The position numbers and the translations under genes were made by a program. A stretch of 64,000 nucleotides of DNA, taken from the NCBI GenBank assembly GCA_900545315.1, contig UQYM01000005.1, positions 1-64,000 on the forward strand, given 5' to 3'. Under the pieces are notes generated by a model. It saw only the letters and a program-made list of their open reading frames with translations, was not told where the DNA came from and ran no database searches. Shown here one piece after another: positions 53,268 to 63,998 of this stretch (positions are counted from its first letter, which is position 1; each line of letters begins with the position of its first letter). Source of the DNA: an uncultured Alistipes sp. Lineage in GTDB: Bacteria > Bacteroidota > Bacteroidia > Bacteroidales > Rikenellaceae.

Positions 53268-56200
53268 TCAGATCCGGGTCACCTTCATTCGTACCGTAAA
53301 TTCATCCAGATCGACCGAAACCGCCGCATCGTCCAACTTATCCACCACATCGACACTCACAGCCAATGTCTGCGATGCAATGTAGTCGCCAAACGACTCC
53401 ACAGCTCCGGCAATTTCATCGTTGCGTTCGATCTCGATACGAATCCGATCGGTCACCTCAAAGCCGCTCTCCTTACGCAGATTCTGGATACGGTTGACCA
53501 ATTCACGAGCCAGTCCCTCACGACGCAACTCGTCACTCACCATAATATCCAACGCAACGGTCAGCTTGCCTTCGGTTGCGACCAACCAACCCGGCATATC
53601 CTCCGATACGATATCAAAATCAGCTGCAGTAGCCTCAATTTTCACGCCATCGATCTCTGCGGTCCAGGAATCGGTGCGTTCGATCTGGGCAATATCGCTC
53701 TGCGAGAGTTGGGCTACCAGGGCAGCAATCTGTTTCATCTGCTTGCCGTACCGTGGACCCAAGGTCTTGAAGTTGGGTTTGATCCGTTTGGTGATCACCC
53801 CGGTGGTATCTTCGATGAACTCCAGCTCTTTGACGTTGACTTCGCTCAGGATCAATCCTTTCACCGCCTCGATAGCCGTTTTGATGGCCGGATTGAGCAC
53901 CGGAATCACAATCTTCGAGAGTGGTTGACGAACCTTGATATTGACCTTACGACGCAAAGCCAACACCATTGAAGAGACCTTCTGTGCCAATGCCATCATC
54001 TCTTCGAGCTTGGTATCCACCAGCTCTTCGTGATATACCGGGAAGTCGGCCAGATGCACCGAAATATCGCTGTGACGGCCGCTCACCGCATTCAGATCGG
54101 TAAAGATCCGGTCCGTAATAAACGGAGCGAAGGGTGCAGCCAGCATCGATACGGTCTCCAGGCAGGTGTACAGCGTCTGATAGGCAGCCAACTTATCGGG
54201 AGTCATACCGCCGCCCCAGAAACGTTTCCGGTTCAGACGCACGTACCAGTTCGAAAGGTTTTCGTTGACAAACTCCTGAATAGCACGTGCAGCCGGAGTC
54301 GGATCGTAATTCTCGAGTGAATCGGTCACGCTCTTCACCAACGTATTCAGCAACGAAATGATCCAGCGGTCGATTTCGGGGCGCTCGGCAACCGGAATTT
54401 CGGGCTCCTGACCGGTGAAACCATCGACGTTAGCATATAACGCAAAGAAGCTGTAGGTATTGTACAGCGTTCCGAAGAATTTCCGGCGTACCTCATCCAC
54501 ACCATCGACATCAAACTTCAGGTTATCCCACGGCTGCGAGTTCGAGATCATGTACCAACGCACTGCATCGGTACCGTACTTCTCCAACACTTCGAACGGA
54601 TCGACGGCATTTCCCAGACGTTTACTCATCTTGTTGCCGTTCTTGTCGAGCACCAGACCGTTCGAGATGATATTTTTAAATGCTACGCTGTCGAACAGCA
54701 TGGTAGCCAGTGCATGCAACGTAAAGAACCATCCACGAGTCTGATCGACACCTTCAGCAATGAAGTCTGCCGGGTAAACTTTACGGAAAGCCTCACCGCT
54801 CAGTTCAAACGGATAGTGCACCTGTGCATAAGGCATAGCGCCCGAATCGAACCATACATCGATCAGATCGCTTTCGCGTACCATCCGCTCCCCTTTCGAC
54901 GATACCAGCACAATGTTATCGACATAAGGACGGTGCAGGTCAAATTTATTGTAATTCTCTTTCGAGAAGTCACCCTCGACATAAGAGGCAAACGGGTTTT
55001 CGGTCATGAAGCCGGCAGCAATCGATTTTTCGATCTCGGCTTTCAATTCAGCTACCGAACCAATACATTTCAATTCGCTGTGGTCTTCGGTTGCCCAGAT
55101 CGGCAGCGGAGTACCCCAGTAACGCGAACGGGAGAGGTTCCAGTCCACCAGATTCTCGAGCCACTTACCGAAACGGCCGCTACCGGTTGAGGCCGGTTTC
55201 CAATTGATCGTCTCATTGAGAGCGATCAACCGATCCTTCACCGCCGTGGTCTTGATGAACCACGAGTCGAGCGGATAGTAGAGCACCGGTTTGTCGGTAC
55301 GCCAGCAGTGGGGGTAGTTGTGAACATGTTTTTCGATCTTGAAGACCTTACCCTGCTGTTTAAGCATCATGCAGATCGAGATATCGAGCGTCTCATCGGC
55401 ATCGGTCAGCTTCGGATCATACGCATTCTTCACAAAACGGCCCGCATACTCCCGATATGCATCAGCATCGACATTCGATGCCACGAAATCGGGATCGAGA
55501 TCCTCCAGCAGGAAGAACTTACCGGTACGATCGACCATCGGCTGCCGTTTGCCCGCTTTATCGATAACCACCAGCGGAGCGATATTCTGCTGTTTGGCTA
55601 CACGGTCATCGTCGGCACCAAAGGTCGGCGCTATGTGAACGATACCGGTACCATCCTCCGTAGTCACGTAATCTCCCAGAATCACCCTGTATGCATCGCC
55701 CATCGGCTTGATCCACGGGATCAACGGCTCATACTCCATACCGGCCAAATCGGTGCCGATAAACTCACCGGTCACCTGATAAGGGATATTTTTGCCGTCA
55801 CCGTTGTACCCTTCAAGCGGCAGTTCGGCATTCTTTTTCGGGAAATAGTTATGGAACAGATCCTTGGCCATCACCACCGTAATCGGTTCGGCCGTGTAGG
55901 GGTTGTAGGTCCGGATACGGAGATAGTGGATCTGCGGCCCGACAGCCAGAGCGGTGTTCGAAGGCAGGGTCCACGGCGTAGTGGTCCACGCAATAAAGTA
56001 GAGATCCCCCTCAACCCCTTCAAACAATTTTTCGCTTTTGGCGTTGCGAATCATCTTGAACTGAGCCGTACAGGTGGTATCCTTCACATCCCGATAACAG
56101 CCCGGTTGGTTCAACTCGTGGTTGCTGAGGCCCGTACCGGCAGCCGGTGAATAGGGCTGAATGGTGTAACCTTTATAGAGCAACCCTTTTTTATAGAGCT

Positions 56201-56702
56201 CGCTGAGCAGATACCACAGCGTCTCGATATATTTGTTATCGTAGGTGATGTACGGATCCTCCGTATTGACCCAATAGCCCATTTCGCGGGTCAACTGTCC
56301 CCACAAATCGGTATAGGTCATCACCTCGTGACGACAGATATTGTTGTACTCTTCGATCGAGATTTTGGTACCGATATCCTCTTTGGTGATACCGAGTTTC
56401 TTCTCGACGCCCAATTCGACGGGCAGCCCGTGCGTATCCCATCCGGCTTTCCGATGCACGAGAAAACCACGCTGCGTTTTGTAACGGCAAATGATATCTT
56501 TAATGGTACGGGCCATCACATGGTGAATACCCGGACGGCCATTGGCCGAGGGTGGTCCCTCATAAAACACGAAGGTCGGATGTCCCTCGCGTGTAGCGAT
56601 ACTTTTCCGGAACGTATCATCGGCGTCCCACTGCTTCAAAACTTCCTGTGTGATCTGGGGCAGATTCAACCCCTTGTACTCGTTAAATTTTGGACGGGCC
56701 AT
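53268..56702 (-). CDS. ileS: Isoleucyl-tRNA synthetase
   Basis: 1144 residues. Class I synthetase motifs: PPSANGRPGIHH (HIGH-type) near residue 50 and NKMSKRLGN (KMSKS-type) near 680. A CP1 editing domain lies between, with the WTTTPWTLPSN segment typical of Ile/Val enzymes. The length and C-terminal extension match the eukaryote-like, often mupirocin-resistant class of IleRS rather than the E. coli class (938 residues). It charges tRNA-Ile in the cytoplasm. Confidence 0.96.
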   Translation of the reverse strand: MARPKFNEYKGLNLPQITQEVLKQWDADDTFRKSIATREGHPTFVFYEGPPSANGRPGIHHVMARTIKDIICRYKTQRGFLVHRKAGWDTHGLPVELGVEKKLGITKEDIGTKISIEEYNNICRHEVMTYTDLWGQLTREMGYWVNTEDPYITYDNKYIETLWYLLSELYKKGLLYKGYTIQPYSPAAGTGLSNHELNQPGCYRDVKDTTCTAQFKMIRNAKSEKLFEGVEGDLYFIAWTTTPWTLPSNTALAVGPQIHYLRIRTYNPYTAEPITVVMAKDLFHNYFPKKNAELPLEGYNGDGKNIPYQVTGEFIGTDLAGMEYEPLIPWIKPMGDAYRVILGDYVTTEDGTGIVHIAPTFGADDDRVAKQQNIAPLVVIDKAGKRQPMVDRTGKFFLLEDLDPDFVASNVDADAYREYAGRFVKNAYDPKLTDADETLDISICMMLKQQGKVFKIEKHVHNYPHCWRTDKPVLYYPLDSWFIKTTAVKDRLIALNETINWKPASTGSGRFGKWLENLVDWNLSRSRYWGTPLPIWATEDHSELKCIGSVAELKAEIEKSIAAGFMTENPFASYVEGDFSKENYNKFDLHRPYVDNIVLVSSKGERMVRESDLIDVWFDSGAMPYAQVHYPFELSGEAFRKVYPADFIAEGVDQTRGWFFTLHALATMLFDSVAFKNIISNGLVLDKNGNKMSKRLGNAVDPFEVLEKYGTDAVRWYMISNSQPWDNLKFDVDGVDEVRRKFFGTLYNTYSFFALYANVDGFTGQEPEIPVAERPEIDRWIISLLNTLVKSVTDSLENYDPTPAARAIQEFVNENLSNWYVRLNRKRFWGGGMTPDKLAAYQTLYTCLETVSMLAAPFAPFITDRIFTDLNAVSGRHSDISVHLADFPVYHEELVDTKLEEMMALAQKVSSMVLALRRKVNIKVRQPLSKIVIPVLNPAIKTAIEAVKGLILSEVNVKELEFIEDTTGVITKRIKPNFKTLGPRYGKQMKQIAALVAQLSQSDIAQIERTDSWTAEIDGVKIEATAADFDIVSEDMPGWLVATEGKLTVALDIMVSDELRREGLARELVNRIQNLRKESGFEVTDRIRIEIERNDEIAGAVESFGDYIASQTLAVSVDVVDKLDDAAVSVDLDEFTVRMKVTRI

Positions 56703-56850
56703 ATTATTTTCAGATTCGCATTGTCTCTATCGGAAGACCTCTTCCGACCATAACGGCCAAAAATAGATATTTCCCTTTAAAAACGCAAATCTGCAGCCCG
56801 CACCATACCTGCACTCCACCCCGTTTACACCTCAACGGCCCCTCACTGCC

Positions 56851-57624
56851 CTATCCTTCGATCAGTTTTGCGGCTTGTTGGCGCATACGTCTGGCCCGTT
56901 CTGCGCAATCGGGGTGGGTTGAAAAGAGCTGCGCCACGGACTTCAACGCACCGTTATGCTGCTTGGCAAGTTGCGCCAACTTCTCCAACGCAGAGGCCAT
57001 CGCCATGGGATCGCAACCGTTTCGGTGCAGGAAGCCGAGGCTGAAATCGTCGGCTGCATACTCCTGTTGCTGCGAAAAGCGCGCTTCGGTATATCGTTCG
57101 GCCAGGGCACCCAGTTGCGATCGGCTCAACGTGCCGATTGCACCGCCGACAGCTCCCAGCGCATTGCGCGCAGCCGAAGCCAAATAGGCCTTGCGCATCG
57201 CCCCGATCGTATCGTGATTGCGCACATGGCCCATTTCATGCCCGACAATAGCCAGCAACTGCTGATCGTCCATCCGATCCATCAATCCCGAAAAGATCCG
57301 GATACTTCCGTCTGCCGTTGCAAAGGCGTTGATAGCATCCGTTTTGTACACTTTGAAGTTGAGCGGAATTCCATTGACAGCGACAAAACGATCGGTCAGA
57401 GCGGCCAAGCGGACCGCATAGGGGTCATCTTCTGCGGCCACACACGATTGGGCATCGCTGTAACGAATATACTGTGCAGCCATTCGCTGCACCTCTTTGT
57501 CACTCAAATCGGCTGCCGTCAGCACATCGACCGTAGCCTGCAAACCGGGATGCGGCAAGCGGATTCGTCCGCGTAGGACCACCAACAGGTAAATCACCAG
57601 TGCTATCAGCAGAATTTTAATCAT
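56851..57624 (-). CDS. M48 family metallopeptidase, membrane-anchored
   Basis: 257 residues from the ATG at 57624, which begins one membrane helix (IKILLIALVIYLLVVL). The zinc motif is HEMGH followed by the downstream Glu in EYAADDFSLGFL, as in M48 (HtpX/LoiP/BepA type). Core length fits LoiP-like quality-control proteases of the envelope. Monocistronic, divergent from gcvT. Confidence 0.88.
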   Translation of the reverse strand: MIKILLIALVIYLLVVLRGRIRLPHPGLQATVDVLTAADLSDKEVQRMAAQYIRYSDAQSCVAAEDDPYAVRLAALTDRFVAVNGIPLNFKVYKTDAINAFATADGSIRIFSGLMDRMDDQQLLAIVGHEMGHVRNHDTIGAMRKAYLASAARNALGAVGGAIGTLSRSQLGALAERYTEARFSQQQEYAADDFSLGFLHRNGCDPMAMASALEKLAQLAKQHNGALKSVAQLFSTHPDCAERARRMRQQAAKLIEG

Positions 57625-57674
57625 CTCGCCGCAGGTTTTCGAAAGATTTTCAATCAAAAATAGCAGAAAATAGC

Positions 57675-57682
57675 GTAACTTC
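57675..57682 (+). promoter_or_regulatory. Possible -7 box of gcvT
   Basis: TAACTTCG, one base off TAnnTTTG, 45 bases before the gcvT start. Confidence 0.35.
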
Positions 57683-57726
57683 GCATTTGTGTAAAAAAAC
57701 GCTTATCACAAATAACAATCAAACAT

Positions 57727-58833
57727 ATGAAAACCACCCCGTTTACCAAGTATCATATCGAAAACGGTGCCCGCATGGCAGAATTTGCGGGATACAACAT
57801 GCCCATTGAGTTCAGCGGCATCAACGATGAACACCACACGGTTCGAGAAAAGGCCGGTGTATTCGATGTCAGCCACATGGGCGAGATTTGGGTCAAAGGT
57901 CCGCGTGCCATTGATTTTCTGCAGCATGTCACCTCGAACAATGTAGCAGCGCTCTACGATGGCAAGGTACAGTACTCCTGCCTGCCGAATGGTCGTGGAG
58001 GTATTGTCGATGACATTTTGGTTTACCGCATCAATGCCGAAACCTTTTTGCTGGTAGTCAACGCTGCCAACACGGACAAGGATTGGAAACACCTTTGCAA
58101 AGAGGGCGAAGCGTTCGGTCTCACCCCGGGCAAAGAGCTTTACAACGCTTCGGATGAGATTGCCCAGCTGGCGGTTCAAGGTCCGTTGGCGATGCAGATT
58201 GTTCAGAAGCTCTGCCCGAAAGCCGATGTGGAGCACCTCCCCTACTACACCTTTATCAAGACCGAAGTGGCCGGCATTAAGGATGCCATTGTTTCGGCAA
58301 CCGGTTATACCGGTGCAGGTGGCTGCGAGATCTATGTAGCCAACGAAGACGCCGACAAGCTGTGGGCCGCTCTCTGGAAAGCGGGTGCTGACATGGGACT
58401 GAAAAATATCGGTCTGGGTGCGCGCGACACATTGCGTCTGGAGATGGGCTTCTGCCTCTACGGCAACGATATCGACGACACCACCTCCCCGATCGAAGCC
58501 GGGCTGGGTTGGATCACCAAATTTGTCGATGGCAAAGATTTTATCGACCGTGAATACAACGCCAAACAGAAAGCAGAGGGTCCCAAACGCCGTTTGGTAG
58601 GCTTTGAGTTGGTTGAACGGGGTATTCCACGTCACGGTTACAAGCTGACCGACCACAACAGCAATCTGATTGGTGAGGTGACCTCCGGAACGATGTCACC
58701 CTGCCTGAAAAAGGGAATCGGCATGGGATATGTCGATGCAGCTTATGCGGCTCCAGGCACCGAGATTCATGTTGTTATCCGAGAGAAACCGATCAATGCC
58801 GTTGTTGTCAAACTGCCGTTCTACAAAAAATAG
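57727..58833 (+). CDS. gcvT: Glycine cleavage system T protein (aminomethyltransferase)
   Basis: 368 residues of normal length. Family motifs are FDVSHMGEIWVKGPRAIDFLQ near residue 40, LVVNAANTDKDW, GYTGAGGCEIY and the RLEMGFCLYGNDID segment. It transfers the methylene group from the H-protein aminomethyl arm to tetrahydrofolate and releases ammonia. The H and P genes are not adjacent, so the system is scattered. A terminator follows. Confidence 0.95.
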   Translation: MKTTPFTKYHIENGARMAEFAGYNMPIEFSGINDEHHTVREKAGVFDVSHMGEIWVKGPRAIDFLQHVTSNNVAALYDGKVQYSCLPNGRGGIVDDILVYRINAETFLLVVNAANTDKDWKHLCKEGEAFGLTPGKELYNASDEIAQLAVQGPLAMQIVQKLCPKADVEHLPYYTFIKTEVAGIKDAIVSATGYTGAGGCEIYVANEDADKLWAALWKAGADMGLKNIGLGARDTLRLEMGFCLYGNDIDDTTSPIEAGLGWITKFVDGKDFIDREYNAKQKAEGPKRRLVGFELVERGIPRHGYKLTDHNSNLIGEVTSGTMSPCLKKGIGMGYVDAAYAAPGTEIHVVIREKPINAVVVKLPFYKK

Positions 58834-58923
58834 CATTTTCGACTTGGACCGTTTGGGGCGAGAGGAACGACAAACTGACCTTTGCACAGTGGTCTGACTC
58901 ACACAAACGGATCCGATAAATAG

Positions 58924-58955
58924 AATAAGGGAAGGTGTTACCTTCCCTTATTTTT
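58924..58955 (+). terminator. Terminator after gcvT
   Basis: AAGGGAAGGT / ACCTTCCCTT with a GTT loop and T-run; A-rich on the other side, so possibly bidirectional. Confidence 0.85.
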
Positions 58956-59467
58956 ATGCCTATTTTTGCGCCCCATTCATGCATGCCGCTCTCATGCATG
59001 CTGCTCTTTCGCCGCCTCCTGCCGCAATCCGGAAAAACTCCTATCCCCTTTCAACAGCGCAGATAACTGCCACCACATCCCTGCACCACCTGCTCGATAA
59101 AATCTTCTGTCGTTTGAAATACCCGGCGAACACTTAACCCTGCACAAAACTTTCTCTGCCGGGTCATTGTCCGACCCGGGGACTCACCCTATACTCGGTA
59201 TTTTTGCCCCAGCACCATACCATTTTTCTTCCACAGGGCCTTTTGCTCCGGTTTCCTCAACGCCATAAACAAAAAAAGAGCCGATCCCAATCCGGATCAG
59301 CTCTCCGCTATTCTTTTCAACTCTTTAGAATTTAGGCTCCATTTTCAGATCAAGCGTCAAACCTCAGCAGCACATCGATCAAAGAAAAAACTGCAGCGCT
59401 GAAATGCGGTTTTCCCATCCCTGTGCTGTTTTCGCCGTACAGCCCGCCGCCTGAAAATGATCCTACA
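58956..59467. other. Intergenic region
   Basis: No gene seen. Holds the terminator at 59271-59304 and a C-rich stretch around 59020-59200. Confidence 0.55.
59271..59304 (-). terminator. Terminator of the outer-membrane barrel/TPR operon
   Basis: On the minus strand AGAGCTGATCC / GGATCGGCTC followed by TTTTTTT, about 165 bases past the stop at 59468. Confidence 0.75.
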
Positions 59468-61222
59468 TTAGAAGGTCAGCTTAACACCGGCCAGCACATT
59501 GCCGCCCAATCCCCGATACATGTAGTAGGGATAGAGTTTTTGGCAGGCAAGGTTGTTTCCCTGCACGAAAATGCTGACCGCTTTGGAGGCCCGATACTCG
59601 ACTCCGAAATGGACATCGACCGTTGTATTGACCTTCTCCCATATAGGGCTGGCAGCGCCGATCAGCAATGGTTCACCCTCCAGGGCAAACCAACGACTCG
59701 ACAGCAGGGTCGCTCCCGCCGAAAGAATCACCTTATCGCGGATGCTGTACCGCAAATCCAACCGTCCCGTAAAATTGGGCACACCCGACACATGTTCGTA
59801 ACTCTTTTTCGAGAAGCCTTTATACTGCAGCGAAGCCTCGAGACCGAAGGCCCCCGATACCCGTCCTTCAAAATCGGCACCGACCGTCCACATGGTAACC
59901 GTATCACACATTACGTTAAACAGGTTTCCATAAGAGACATACGATTCATAATAATTTGAAAAAGTTGCCAGACCTTGTGCATGGGTCAATCCTCCGTACA
60001 CTTTATAGGAGAAGGCCGAAGAGAAACTTCCCATGATACCGATCCGACCGTTATATTCCGAGGTATTGGCTACCGGCAGAGCTCTGACATAGGGGTTCAT
60101 CGAGACCAATGAGCGGTAATCGTTGCTCTTCAACCCTCCGTCAACTTCGATGTACGGAACAAAATAGCCATTGGTGCCGTCATAACGCAGCGAAAAGCGC
60201 GGATAAAAATAGCATTTCGAAAAATCGTTGCCGGGATCATATCCGGTCATGCTGTTGTAGGTAATATCTACGCCCAACGCAAAGTCAAATTGGTTCCCTT
60301 TGTAGTGGTACATCGGAGTAACATGGATCATGTGATTTTGCAGTTCACTGCGCTCGTCACTGCCCAAATACCCTTCATAACCGCCTTGCAACGTCACCTC
60401 ATGCAAACCGCCGAAACGTTTGCCTAACTTGAGTCCTGCTTTAACACCTGTTTCAGCCATATCGAACTTGTCGCTAAAATAGGCAACCTCGGCTCCGATC
60501 TTGAAGTTGAAGTGAGACATGTCGGCAAAGGTATCACCGAACGAGATCCGTCCTCGAACTGTCGTGAAGTGCTGACGCAATCCCGAAGCAGTCGTATCGA
60601 ATGACAGCGGCAGGGTGATGCGGGTTGGATCATAACCATAACCGTAACGGGTGACCATATCGTAATCGAATCCGACCTCACCATCCAACACATACCGCGA
60701 ACCGTAGCGCTGCCCAACCACACCGATCTTATTAAAGGTTTCACTGGCCGGGGTTTTCAGATCGTTGCCGTTTTTGATTTTGCTCCAACTGCCGTAGTGG
60801 TTCAGATAGGCTCCGAACAGCCCTTTCGATTTGCGGGTCGTATTGAAATAGACATCGGCCACGCTCTGAAACGGATACCCCAAAGCCGCCTTCACATAAA
60901 GCGGTTTGGGCTGGCGATAGAGGTCGATGTTGACCGATGCCGGACGGATCGGTGAGACCTCAAACCCATAAGCGATCGGCGAAGGGGTAATGCGGTATTC
61001 AACCTCAGGACGCAATTTGACCGTATCGATCAAATTGGGTTTTACATTCAGTTTATTGGCCTCACTGACGGTCGGTTCATAGGCACGGGTCACCTCCATT
61101 TCGCGATTCAGATCACTGGATTTGGCCTCGCCCGACTCGGACGTTTTTTCACGCTGCTGAGCGGTAACCGACAGGCTGCAAGACAACAGCAACAGCGTCC
61201 CTATCATTGTTTTATTTATCAT
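59468..61222 (-). CDS. Outer-membrane beta-barrel protein (TonB-dependent receptor-like)
   Basis: 584 residues with signal peptide ending SVTAQ near residue 21. A short charged N-terminal part is followed by alternating hydrophobic strands rich in Tyr, Gly and Phe to a final VLAGVKLTF, ending in Phe as barrel proteins do. No plug domain is evident, so it is not a full TonB-dependent receptor; it resembles the plug-less barrels found next to large TPR proteins in Bacteroidales. 31 bases after the TPR gene, in one operon. Confidence 0.72.
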   Translation of the reverse strand: MINKTMIGTLLLLSCSLSVTAQQREKTSESGEAKSSDLNREMEVTRAYEPTVSEANKLNVKPNLIDTVKLRPEVEYRITPSPIAYGFEVSPIRPASVNIDLYRQPKPLYVKAALGYPFQSVADVYFNTTRKSKGLFGAYLNHYGSWSKIKNGNDLKTPASETFNKIGVVGQRYGSRYVLDGEVGFDYDMVTRYGYGYDPTRITLPLSFDTTASGLRQHFTTVRGRISFGDTFADMSHFNFKIGAEVAYFSDKFDMAETGVKAGLKLGKRFGGLHEVTLQGGYEGYLGSDERSELQNHMIHVTPMYHYKGNQFDFALGVDITYNSMTGYDPGNDFSKCYFYPRFSLRYDGTNGYFVPYIEVDGGLKSNDYRSLVSMNPYVRALPVANTSEYNGRIGIMGSFSSAFSYKVYGGLTHAQGLATFSNYYESYVSYGNLFNVMCDTVTMWTVGADFEGRVSGAFGLEASLQYKGFSKKSYEHVSGVPNFTGRLDLRYSIRDKVILSAGATLLSSRWFALEGEPLLIGAASPIWEKVNTTVDVHFGVEYRASKAVSIFVQGNNLACQKLYPYYMYRGLGGNVLAGVKLTF

Positions 61223-61253
61223 CGTCGTATAATGTTCGTTATCCGATTTATCG

Positions 61254-63998
61254 CTATTTCAGTTCGTTGATCTTGCGCAGAGCCTCCTCAACCACCCCGT
61301 CATTCTTGTCGGTATATCCATCGACAATACTCTGATAGGTGGCTTTGGCCTGGAAGGTGTCGTTCTGCTGAACATAAATATCACCAAGAATCAGGAAAGC
61401 CTTACCGGTCCAATATTGATACGGCAGGTTCTGTTCAGCCATGGCAAACACTTCGTTCTCGGCCTCTTTCAGTTTCCCCTGACCATACAGGATCGAGACA
61501 ATCCGGTAACGGCTCTCAGCCGCCTCACGGGTCCGGGCATCGATCACCTTACGATAATATTTCAGGGCTTCGTTGTTGTCACCCTGCGACTGCAGCAGAC
61601 GAGCTTTGGCAAAATCTGCCTTATGAGTAACCTCAGTAGTTATATAAGGCGAAGCCAACACCTCATCAGCCGCTGCCCCCATAGCAGCCAGATCTCCTCC
61701 GGCGATCACCGCAGTCATATATCCGTCGAGAGCTGCAGCGATATCGGTCGATTTGACCGCCACTTTGGAGAGGTTCTTATACAGGGCTGCCGCCTGCGAG
61801 TAATTTTTGTCTTCAAGTTGCATTTTGGCCGCTTGCTGCAAGGCCGGAACCTTATATTCGCTGGTAGGCATCGACCCCACCTCCTCGAAGGCGGCTATCG
61901 CCCCCTGGCGGTTACCTTCCCGCAGCGAGCAGTCACCCAAAGCATAGAGCGCCTCAATTCGGAACGAACCTTTCGGATTTTGCCGCAGGTAGTTGTCCAT
62001 CAGATTCAATGCTTTGGCATAATCGCCGTTTTGGTAAATTCGATTGGCCGCCGCAAACGAGAGGGAATCCCGCTCGACAAGCGTCACATTCATCTCCACA
62101 CCGCTCGATTTCGCATACGAAACATAACTGTCCACATCGTTGTTATCCACATAAATGTTGCGTATGCTCAACATCGCATCCTTAGCCTGACGCGAAGAGG
62201 GGAATTCGGCAACGATCTGTTTGTAATAGCGGAGCGCCTCGTTACTGTTTCCGAGGTTCTGATAGGTCAAACCCAACTGTGACAAGGCCGGTAGATAATA
62301 AGGAGAATCGGGATATTTGGCGATCAACCGTTTGAGCACCGAAGCACCATCGTTGAACTTCTCAGCCTGAACATAGGTACGTCCCAATTCATACATGGCG
62401 TCATCCACATAATCGCCCTTGCCACTCGAAACGATGTCGCGCAACGCTTCGATCTTGCGATCGCGCTGATCGAGCAATCCGAGCATAACGGCCCGCTGGA
62501 ACTGGGCATAATCGGTAGCCGGAGCATTCAGACGAATCGCCTGATCGTAATTGTTGACAGCCTCACGGTAGTCCCGTTGAGCAAAAGCGGCATCACCCAG
62601 TCGGTTGTAGGCATCGGCACGCAGATTGTCCCGCGTCGAATAGACCGAAAGGAACTTGTGGAAACTGTTGGCTGCATCGGCCCACCGTTGGGTATTGAAA
62701 TAGCAATAGCCCAAGTTGTAGTGAGCCACCTTGTTCTCATATTCCGTACCCGGTGAAAGGGTGATATACTCCTTATACAAAGGAATCGCCTTGGTGTAGT
62801 TGCCTTGACGGGCATAGGTCTCCGCACGCCAGAATTTGGTCAACGCCGTATATTTGGCATTGAACCGGTTGGCATCCGCTACGTTGAACAACACAAGCGC
62901 CTGGTTGTAATCCTCGTTTTGGAAACACTCCAAAGCCCGGAAATAGGCGATCTTCTGTTTGGCCGATTTCACATTGTTGTCCGGGTTGCGAATCTGGTTG
63001 ATTGCCTCATAAGCTGCCTCGTAGTTGCGTGAATTGAAGTAGGCGGCCAACAGCAATTCGCGAGCCTGATCGATCTGCGGTGAATTGGGATATTGTGTCA
63101 CATAATTTGACAACGTGGTAATGGCCTCGTTAAAAGCTCCACCACCCAACTCATACTGCAATTTACCAGCATTGAGCATGGCCTCGCGACGAATTTCGGG
63201 GTTGAAATCTGCAGCATAGGCCTGCGTAAAGGCACGCAGCGCTTTTTGCTTGTCACCGAGCTTTAGATAGCAGTCTCCCAGATGGAAGGCCGCATTCTGT
63301 CCCAGTTCACCCCCTTGTTCAGCCACGGCCGACAGTTGTCCGCTCGCCTTGGTGTAGTACAGCCGGTTGTAATTGCTGTAACCGGCCAAATAGAGCTCCT
63401 CAACACCCATCTTACCTCCAAGACGTTCGTAATTTTCGATCTGGTCGAGCGCTTCTGCATACATCTGCTTGCGGAAATAGGATTCACTGAGGATCCGGGC
63501 AATTTCAATCTTACGCGTCCCGGTTGCCTTGGCCATCAACGGCACTCCATGTTCAATCACATAGTCGTAATTGCCCTGACGGAACTCGATCTGCAACAGA
63601 TAGAACGGTACGATCGGTGCATAAGCCGGCACATCGGCAATCGATTTAAAGCCCTCCTTGGCGGCATTCAGATCACCCCGCGAGTAATCGATATAGGATT
63701 TATAATAGGTCGCATGAGGAGCGTAGGCAGGATCTTCCGTGCACTGCTGAAAATAGGTATAGGCCTCATCGGTATTTCCCGTTTGAAAGGCCGCATACCC
63801 CGTACGGAAATAGTACTCATCCTTGCGGGAATAGGGCAACTCGTTGGGGTTTACGGTCAACAGATGCTCATAGGCCTTTTCATACTCGCCATCCTTTTCG
63901 AGAACCGTTCCCAAAGCGAAGTGAATATCGTTCAGATAGATCGAATTGGGATAATCCTCGACAAAACTTTCGAGCAGATCACGGGCACCGTTTTGTTG
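61254..63998 (-). CDS. Large TPR protein, N-terminus outside window
   Basis: At least 914 residues. The frame is open to the window edge (QQNGARDLLESFVEDYPNSIY precedes the first internal TTG), so the true start is beyond 64000. TPR or Sel1-like helical repeats fill the protein (for example AHYNLGYCYFNTQRWADAANSF, AYNRLGDAAFAQRDYREAVNNY, ALSQLGLTYQNLGNSNEALRYY). Such proteins scaffold envelope assembly, like BamD or gliding/secretion TPRs. Co-transcribed with the barrel gene, it probably acts with it at the outer membrane. Confidence 0.85.
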   Translation of the reverse strand, partial: QQNGARDLLESFVEDYPNSIYLNDIHFALGTVLEKDGEYEKAYEHLLTVNPNELPYSRKDEYYFRTGYAAFQTGNTDEAYTYFQQCTEDPAYAPHATYYKSYIDYSRGDLNAAKEGFKSIADVPAYAPIVPFYLLQIEFRQGNYDYVIEHGVPLMAKATGTRKIEIARILSESYFRKQMYAEALDQIENYERLGGKMGVEELYLAGYSNYNRLYYTKASGQLSAVAEQGGELGQNAAFHLGDCYLKLGDKQKALRAFTQAYAADFNPEIRREAMLNAGKLQYELGGGAFNEAITTLSNYVTQYPNSPQIDQARELLLAAYFNSRNYEAAYEAINQIRNPDNNVKSAKQKIAYFRALECFQNEDYNQALVLFNVADANRFNAKYTALTKFWRAETYARQGNYTKAIPLYKEYITLSPGTEYENKVAHYNLGYCYFNTQRWADAANSFHKFLSVYSTRDNLRADAYNRLGDAAFAQRDYREAVNNYDQAIRLNAPATDYAQFQRAVMLGLLDQRDRKIEALRDIVSSGKGDYVDDAMYELGRTYVQAEKFNDGASVLKRLIAKYPDSPYYLPALSQLGLTYQNLGNSNEALRYYKQIVAEFPSSRQAKDAMLSIRNIYVDNNDVDSYVSYAKSSGVEMNVTLVERDSLSFAAANRIYQNGDYAKALNLMDNYLRQNPKGSFRIEALYALGDCSLREGNRQGAIAAFEEVGSMPTSEYKVPALQQAAKMQLEDKNYSQAAALYKNLSKVAVKSTDIAAALDGYMTAVIAGGDLAAMGAAADEVLASPYITTEVTHKADFAKARLLQSQGDNNEALKYYRKVIDARTREAAESRYRIVSILYGQGKLKEAENEVFAMAEQNLPYQYWTGKAFLILGDIYVQQNDTFQAKATYQSIVDGYTDKNDGVVEEALRKINELK

